A stretch of 10,524 bases of DNA, taken from contig CAZMBZ010000183.1 of the NCBI GenBank assembly GCA_964564285.1, positions 1 to 10,524 on the forward strand. The letters are read 5' to 3'. The notes under the pieces were generated by a model, which ran no database searches, had not been told where the DNA came from, and was given only the letters and a program-made list of their open reading frames with translations. The stretch comes from JAUWQU01 sp964564285 (GTDB lineage: Bacteria > Planctomycetota > Phycisphaerae > SM23-33). Position 1 is the first letter of the stretch. Each line of letters opens with the position of its first letter. This document shows positions 6,472 through 10,524 of the stretch, piece by piece. The position numbers and the translations under genes are program-made.

Positions 6472-6972
6472 ATGAGCTACGACATGTTTCTCAAGATCGA
6501 TGGGATCAACGGCGACAGCACGGATGACAAGCACAAGCAATGGATCGAGATCAGCTCTTACTCGCACCGCATCAGCCAGCCGGTAGGCGGCGCCCTGAGC
6601 GCCCAGGGCGTTCACACTGGTGGCCGGGCCGACCATGACGACTTCTGCATGGTCCACAGGCTCGACGCGGCCTCGCCGACGCTGGCGCTGCACTGCTGCA
6701 CTGGTAAGCACGTCCCGAATGTGCGGTTCGAACTCTGCCGGGCGATGGGCGACAAGACCGTGTTCATGGTCTATACGTTCAAGGATGTGATCGTCGCATC
6801 GGTAAGCCCGAGCGGTTCTGCCGACGGCGAGGACCCGATTCCCATGGAAGAGATCACCTTCCGTTACGGGCAACTCAATTGGGAGTACACGCCGACGGAT
6901 ATCACCGGTGGCGGCAAGAAGGGCGCGACCGTCCAGGCGGGCTGGAGCACCCTGATGAACAAACCGATGTAA
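6472..6972 (+). CDS. hcp: Hcp family type VI secretion tube protein
   Basis: The gene encodes 166 residues, close to the usual size of Hcp1 proteins. The sequence follows the family from end to end: N-terminal MSYDMFLKIDGINGDSTD, then HKQWIEISSYSHRISQPVGG, the central ASPTLALHCCTGKHVPNVRF and ELCRAMGDK, VIVASVSPSGSADG, and a C-terminal MEEITFRYGQLNWEYTPTD. Hcp forms stacked hexameric rings that make the inner tube of the type VI secretion machine, and it is also exported and can chaperone effectors. Nothing after the family core suggests a fused toxin domain. No sheath, baseplate, VgrG or ClpV gene lies beside it, so this is a solitary copy in the window. Expression is likely RpoN-dependent (site at 6379-6394), and the message ends at the intrinsic terminator at 6990-7028. 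Family identity is strong; whether it works in a complete secretion system is unknown. Confidence 0.93.
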   Translation: MSYDMFLKIDGINGDSTDDKHKQWIEISSYSHRISQPVGGALSAQGVHTGGRADHDDFCMVHRLDAASPTLALHCCTGKHVPNVRFELCRAMGDKTVFMVYTFKDVIVASVSPSGSADGEDPIPMEEITFRYGQLNWEYTPTDITGGGKKGATVQAGWSTLMNKPM

Positions 6973-6989
6973 ATCGCGGCGGACGATTG

Positions 6990-7028
6990 CGGGGCGGGTT
7001 GCCAGTCAGCCCGCCCCGTTGGTTTTTT
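6990..7028 (+). terminator. Intrinsic terminator of hcp
   Basis: A perfect 9-bp GC-rich stem, CGGGGCGGG (6990-6998) pairing with CCCGCCCCG (7010-7018), encloses an 11-nt loop and is followed by TTGG and a run of six T (7023-7028). It lies 17 nt after the hcp stop. The loop contains the stop codon of the convergent gene and the 3' arm encodes its last residues. The opposite strand has no T-tract after the stem, so it should act mainly on hcp transcription. Confidence 0.85.
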
Positions 7029-7881
7029 CGGTCGGTTGGGTGTCGCTGGGAATGGGGCCTTTGAAAGTCTTGTCTGCCAGGCGGGCCGTTTCGGTCACCA
7101 TGTCCATAAGTCGGCGGACGAGGATGACTCCGGGCCATGATCGTTGGGCTCGTTCGGCGTTGTGCTGCCACCAGCCCAGCAGATTGGCCATCAGCACCAG
7201 CGTTGGCCTGGTTGCCTCGAACTCGCCCGCCCATGTCGATACCACTTGGTGCATCGAGAATGGCCTGCTGACACGGGTCTCGGTGTTGGTGGCGCAGCAG
7301 GCGGGGTCCGACAGGGCCAGGAACTCTCGGCAGGGGATGGGTCGGCTGCGGTACATGCCGCAGGATTCGTCCTTGAGCAGCGGGCACGGGAAGCGGTTTT
7401 CGCTCCACCATTTGCCGGCCAGCTCGCGTTGTCCGATGGTACTGGCGGGGTCGTTGGGGTCCAGCGATTCCATTTGCCCAGCCAAGTCGGACTCGATGAG
7501 TTTCTTTTCGGCCTGGAGAAACCGTGGCTCGAACCGTCGCTTTTGAGCCGGCGGGATGGTCTGGATGTCTTCCATCAGCCGCAGCGCTTCGGGGACGGTC
7601 ATCGGCACAAGGAAGCTCGAACAGCACGCCCCGCAGCCTTTGGAACACGTGACCTTGCCGCCCGCATCGGCGACGCCACGGATTATCCGCCGGACGAATT
7701 CGTCGCAGATCGCTCGTGCCAGCGGCATGACGTCGGGCAGACGGGCCAGGCCCACGGGCACGGCCGCGCGAAGCACGACTGGCTGATGATTGTAAGGCAC
7801 CTCGGTCTCGACCAGCATGCAACCAGCGGGAAGTTCCTGATCGTCCGCCAGGAGACGAATTCTGTTCGATATTTCGTTCAC
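7006..7881 (-). CDS. YkgJ-family cysteine-cluster (CxxxCxxCC) metal-binding protein
   Basis: The gene encodes 291 residues. A first cysteine cluster, CSKGCGACC (C79, C83, C86, C87), is followed by a second set: CPLLKDESCGMYRSRPIPC (C166, C174, C184) and ACC (C195, C196). This is the pattern of the YkgJ / CxxCxxCC family (PF03692), annotated as putative zinc- or iron-chelating and suspected of binding an Fe-S cluster; its biochemical role is generally unknown. The protein is somewhat longer than minimal family members because of an N-terminal ~70-residue extension and a C-terminal helical part. No signal peptide is seen, so it is probably cytoplasmic. The start is GTG at 7881 with GGAG 8 nt upstream (7890-7893). 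It converges on hcp, and its 3' end lies within the hcp terminator. It diverges from the CoA-disulfide reductase gene across 247 bp. Confidence 0.88.
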   Translation of the reverse strand: MNEISNRIRLLADDQELPAGCMLVETEVPYNHQPVVLRAAVPVGLARLPDVMPLARAICDEFVRRIIRGVADAGGKVTCSKGCGACCSSFLVPMTVPEALRLMEDIQTIPPAQKRRFEPRFLQAEKKLIESDLAGQMESLDPNDPASTIGQRELAGKWWSENRFPCPLLKDESCGMYRSRPIPCREFLALSDPACCATNTETRVSRPFSMHQVVSTWAGEFEATRPTLVLMANLLGWWQHNAERAQRSWPGVILVRRLMDMVTETARLADKTFKGPIPSDTQPTEKTNGAG

Positions 7882-7899
7882 GATGCATTCTCCGATTGG

Positions 7900-7910
7900 A
7901 CTATACTATA
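7900..7910 (-). promoter_or_regulatory. Tandem -10-like elements before the YkgJ-type gene
   Basis: On the minus strand the sequence reads TATAGTATAGT, two overlapping TATAGT hexamers each one base from the TATAAT consensus, 19-29 nt before the GTG start. No convincing -35 hexamer lies 16-18 nt upstream. If used, the leader would be very short. Confidence 0.35.
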
Positions 7911-8128
7911 ACCACCCGGCGACGCTTGCTGAACTTTGGGATTCAAGATTTGCCTTTTCTCCAGGCTTTGCTCGTTTTTGTTGCTGGTGGTTACAGTTTT
8001 GCGGCCTAAACTATCCTGAGCAGTGATTAGACGGCAGCGGTGAATTGCGGTAACAAACTGTTCTTTGACTGCGCATCGGGTCCAGAGGGCATCTTTGGGT
8101 TTTCCTTTAAGGCGAAAGGATTCAATCA

Positions 8129-9883
8129 ATGTCTAAACGTCTGGTGATTGTTGGTGGTGTGGCTGGTGGGGCTTCGGCCGCGGTCAAGGCTCGGCGAGTC
8201 TGCGAGGCTCTCGATATTGTGGTCATCGAGGCTGGACAGTACATGAGCTTTGCCAATTGCGGCCTACCCTATTACATCGGCGGGGAGATCGCAAACCGCG
8301 AAGATTTGTTTGTCGTCTTGCCGGATATGTTCCGCACGCGGTTTGGTGTCGACGTGCGCCTCGAAACCGTGGTTACGACCGTCGATCCGAAGCGAAAGGT
8401 CGTAACACTTGTCCACGCGGGCGACTCGCAGGAACTGGGGTACGACCGACTGGTGCTGGCGACCGGCACCAAGCCGGTTATCCCGCCGATTCCAGGCCTG
8501 GACAAGGCTGGAATGTTCAACGTTCGCACGGTTATGGACGTCGATGCGATTGTCGCCAAGCTGGCGAAGATTCATCCGGCCGGGGATCGCGCCACGGTTG
8601 CCCCCGAGGCGGGCGCAGCCTCGCCGGCTCGTGCGCTGGTCATTGGCGGCGGGTACATCGGCCTGGAGACGGCAGAGCAATTGCGACGGCGAGGCCTGGG
8701 CGTGACCATTGTCGAGATGCTGCCGCAGTTGATGTCCGCAGTCGATCCGGAAATGGCCGTGCCCGTGCAGTTGGCGATGGCCAAGGCTGGCTGCGAAATC
8801 GTGCTTGGCGACGCGGTGGTCGAAATCGTTAAGCGGGGCGGGCGTCACGAGGCCGTGACGAAATCAGGTCGTCGCGTGCCGTTCGATCTAGGCATCCTGG
8901 CGGTGGGAGTGAGGCCTAACGTGGATTTGGCAAAGGCAGCGGGCCTGAAGCTCGGCCCGACTGGCGCCATTGCGGTTGATCGATCACAGCGGACCAGCGA
9001 TGCTTCGATTTACGCGGCCGGGGACAACAGTGAGACTTTTCACGGCGTTCTTCGCAGACCGGTGAACATTCCGCTTGCCGGGCCTGCAAACAAGGCGGGG
9101 CGGGTTGCTGGCGCCAACGCCGCGCTGGATCTATGCGACGCGCCGGTGGACAATCCTCAACGTTTTGTCATGCCACCCGTGTTCGGCACGGCGATCGTTG
9201 GCGCCGCCGGGGCCGTCGCAGCTGTGACGGGCATCACCGAGACTCAGGCCCGGCGTGAAGGCATCAAGTTCGCCGTGACGTATCTTCCAAGTTATAGTCA
9301 TGCCGAGTATTATCCGGGCGCATCGCCGTTGTTGCTGAAGCTGGTTTATGATCCCGCGACGGGTAAGGTGCTGGGCGCCCAGGGCGTCGGTGGCGACGGC
9401 GTGGACAAGCGGATCGACGTGATCGCCACGGCCATAAAGGCCGGGCAGACCGTCGAGGACCTCGAGAACCTCGATTTGTGCTACTCGCCGCAGTTCGGCT
9501 CGGCAAAGGACCCGGCGATCTTTGCAGGGCTTACCGCCGCCAACACTCGCCGCCAGGTGATGCCCGCCATAACCCCCGGCGAGTTGCTTGACCGCCTCGA
9601 AGCCGGCGAGCCGCTGACCATGGTGGATGTCCGTCCCAGGGCGGAGTGGGACGCCGGGCACCTCGAAGGCGCCATGCATATCGACTTGGTGGAACTCCGC
9701 CGGCGCATCGACGAAATCCCCGACGATAAGCCGCTGGCCGTCATGTGCGGTACGGGCTACCGAAGCTACGTTGCCCAGCGGATTCTCATCAATATGGGCC
9801 GAAAGGAAGTCTACAATACCCTCGGAGGTCGCACGGTCATCAAACTCGTCCAGATCGCCAGGGCGGCGGCGAAGAATAAATAG
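8129..9883 (+). CDS. CoA-disulfide/persulfide reductase fused to a C-terminal rhodanese domain
   Basis: The gene encodes 584 residues. The N-terminal FAD-binding fold starts with VIVGGVAGGASAA (residues 6-18). The single active-site cysteine of the CoA-disulfide reductase group is C44 in SFANCGLPYYIGG. The NAD(P)H-binding GGGYIG is at 173-178, the second FAD motif IYAAGDN is near 290-300, and a dimerisation domain includes LPSYSHAEYYPGA and the LDLCYSPQFGSAKDP motif that carries the partner-site tyrosine. A rhodanese domain follows (about 488-584) with DVRPRAEW, GHLEGAMHI and catalytic C540 in the loop CGTGYRS. Known CoADR-RHD/Npsr-type fusions reduce CoA disulfide, CoA persulfide or polysulfide with NAD(P)H; a role in sulfane-sulfur reduction or thiol homeostasis is inferred. 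AAAGGA lies 8 nt before the ATG. An Ala/Pro-rich segment at about 149-167, just before the NAD motif, looks like a small insertion. It is cytoplasmic and transcribed alone or with the next gene. Confidence 0.93.
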   Translation: MSKRLVIVGGVAGGASAAVKARRVCEALDIVVIEAGQYMSFANCGLPYYIGGEIANREDLFVVLPDMFRTRFGVDVRLETVVTTVDPKRKVVTLVHAGDSQELGYDRLVLATGTKPVIPPIPGLDKAGMFNVRTVMDVDAIVAKLAKIHPAGDRATVAPEAGAASPARALVIGGGYIGLETAEQLRRRGLGVTIVEMLPQLMSAVDPEMAVPVQLAMAKAGCEIVLGDAVVEIVKRGGRHEAVTKSGRRVPFDLGILAVGVRPNVDLAKAAGLKLGPTGAIAVDRSQRTSDASIYAAGDNSETFHGVLRRPVNIPLAGPANKAGRVAGANAALDLCDAPVDNPQRFVMPPVFGTAIVGAAGAVAAVTGITETQARREGIKFAVTYLPSYSHAEYYPGASPLLLKLVYDPATGKVLGAQGVGGDGVDKRIDVIATAIKAGQTVEDLENLDLCYSPQFGSAKDPAIFAGLTAANTRRQVMPAITPGELLDRLEAGEPLTMVDVRPRAEWDAGHLEGAMHIDLVELRRRIDEIPDDKPLAVMCGTGYRSYVAQRILINMGRKEVYNTLGGRTVIKLVQIARAAAKNK

Positions 9884-9906
9884 ACTCGCCCAGTAGACGC
9901 TGATCG

Positions 9907-9921
9907 CGCTTGAACCAAGCG
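9907..9921. other. Small perfect hairpin between the reductase and the next gene
   Basis: CGCTTG and CAAGCG form a 6-bp stem with a 3-nt loop, 24 nt after the reductase stop. No T-run follows, so it does not look like an intrinsic terminator and read-through into the next gene is possible. The site could simply be chance. Confidence 0.3.
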
Positions 9922-10012
9922 GTCGGAACCGTCATTATGGGCTGTTGAGCCTCGCCGCGGCAATTGTGCCACCGTGCGGGGGAGTTATCTCGGCCTTGGG
10001 CGAGAAGACGCG

Positions 10013-10524
10013 ATGTTAGCCTTTACCATCGGCTGGCAGGAAATCCTGCTGGTAATACTGTTCGTGCTTGGGGTCATCGCGATTCCCCTGCCCGGTCGCT
10101 TCATGCGCAGGCCGAAACGCAAACCCGTCATCTGGACCGAGCAGTTCGTCGCCGCGCCGATCGAGTCCATCCACGACGTGGCCGAGGCCTTCTTCTGCTC
10201 CTACGACGCCGGCGAGTACGCGCTGGTGGACAAGCAGCGATTCCGCCTGACGTTCCATCGAGGCCCCCAGGCGAGCGACCAGGACGAGCAGATAGTGCTG
10301 AGTCTGCGCGGTGAGGAACCCATCTACGATACGCCAGTGACGCTCCGCGTGCTGCTCCAGCCGCGTGCTGGAAGCCTGCTGGTGACGCTCAAGCACGAAG
10401 CCAGACCAAAGAGCGAGATGTCCGCCAAAAGGCGCAAACGCCTTACTCGCCTCTTCGACGACGAACTGGAAGACTTCCGGGATTATCTCATTGAAAACTT
10501 CGGCGAACCGCAGGCCATGGCGCT
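10013..10524 (+). CDS. Single-span membrane protein of unknown function, 5' part only
   Basis: The frame is open from the ATG at 10013 to the window end (170 codons) with no stop. The N-terminus IGWQEILLVILFVLGVIAIP is a membrane segment (about residues 6-26), followed by a strongly basic stretch, RFMRRPKRKP. This predicts a short outside N-terminus and a cytoplasmic remainder. The opening resembles the start of TatA/MttA proteins (IGWQEL-type followed by a hydrophobic helix), but no amphipathic TatA helix follows. Instead a soluble mixed region of about 130 residues appears, with VIWTEQFVAAPIESIHDVAE, a tryptophan-poor beta-like middle part and a charged C-terminal helix (RRKRLTRLFDDELEDFRDYL). 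I do not recognise the soluble domain. The ribosome-binding site is weak (GAGAAG about 6 nt upstream), and an in-frame GTG at 9974 is an alternative start. Coding status is supported by a long open frame with codon use like its neighbours. Confidence 0.7.
   Translation, partial: MLAFTIGWQEILLVILFVLGVIAIPLPGRFMRRPKRKPVIWTEQFVAAPIESIHDVAEAFFCSYDAGEYALVDKQRFRLTFHRGPQASDQDEQIVLSLRGEEPIYDTPVTLRVLLQPRAGSLLVTLKHEARPKSEMSAKRRKRLTRLFDDELEDFRDYLIENFGEPQAMA

Noticed and set aside
6472..6972. Cysteine-rich centre of Hcp (C59, C75, C76, C89) as an unusual metal or disulfide feature
   Set aside because: The ACC-SGKH and ELCRA-type cysteines recur in this Hcp subgroup as I know it, so they are not distinctive here.
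7988..8003. TGG-N9-TTGC on the plus strand before the reductase gene, resembling a sigma-54 site
   Set aside because: GG and GC are 10 nt apart and TTGC matches, but the CAC of the -24 element and both flanking positions are missing. This is within chance expectation for the region.
7878..8129. 83-codon minus-strand open frame filling the space between the YkgJ-type and reductase genes
   Set aside because: It begins at the reductase start region with no ribosome-binding site, contains the likely promoter and leader of the YkgJ-type gene, and shows no domain or signal features.

Overview
The window looks like chromosomal DNA from a Gram-negative bacterium, most likely a member of the Planctomycetota. 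This assignment is an inference. It rests on the style of the FliA/WhiG-type sigma factor at the left edge, on a split MacAB-like exporter with a long adaptor, on a solitary Hcp-family protein, and on a YkgJ-type cysteine-cluster protein. Base composition is moderately GC-rich and uniform. I see no insertion sequence, tRNA, rRNA, CRISPR array or integration scar.

Layout. Positions 1-281 hold the C-terminal end of a sigma-28-type sigma factor (+), cut by the window edge. From 5908 down to 456 on the minus strand lies a tight four-gene export operon: an outer-membrane efflux lipoprotein (TolC/OprM-like), a membrane-anchored periplasmic adaptor (MacA-like), an ABC ATPase and a MacB-type FtsX permease. 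The first pair overlaps by 83 bp, the second is separated by 32 bp, and the third overlaps by 4 bp. Together they would form a trans-envelope tripartite ABC pump or exporter of unknown substrate.

The largest gene-free stretch (5909-6471) separates that operon from a plus-strand hcp gene (6472-6972). It carries a near-consensus sigma-54 promoter (6379-6394) at a fitting distance from hcp. Upstream of it are a perfect 7-7-7 dyad (6226-6246), suitable as an enhancer-binding-protein site, and an IHF-like sequence (6293-6305) between the two. hcp ends in a strong intrinsic terminator whose loop and 3' arm lie inside the end of the convergent gene at 7006-7881, which encodes a YkgJ-type CxxxCxxCC protein.

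Divergent from that gene is a 584-residue fusion of a CoA-disulfide/persulfide reductase with a rhodanese domain (8129-9883), probably acting in sulfane-sulfur or CoA-thiol redox chemistry. The right edge holds the start of a gene (10013 to beyond 10524) for a single-span membrane protein whose first ~25 residues resemble a TatA-type N-terminus but which then diverges.

The most interesting signal is the apparent sigma-54/enhancer architecture controlling an Hcp gene that has no other type VI secretion gene beside it. No clearly new multi-gene system is visible; most genes belong to recognisable families.
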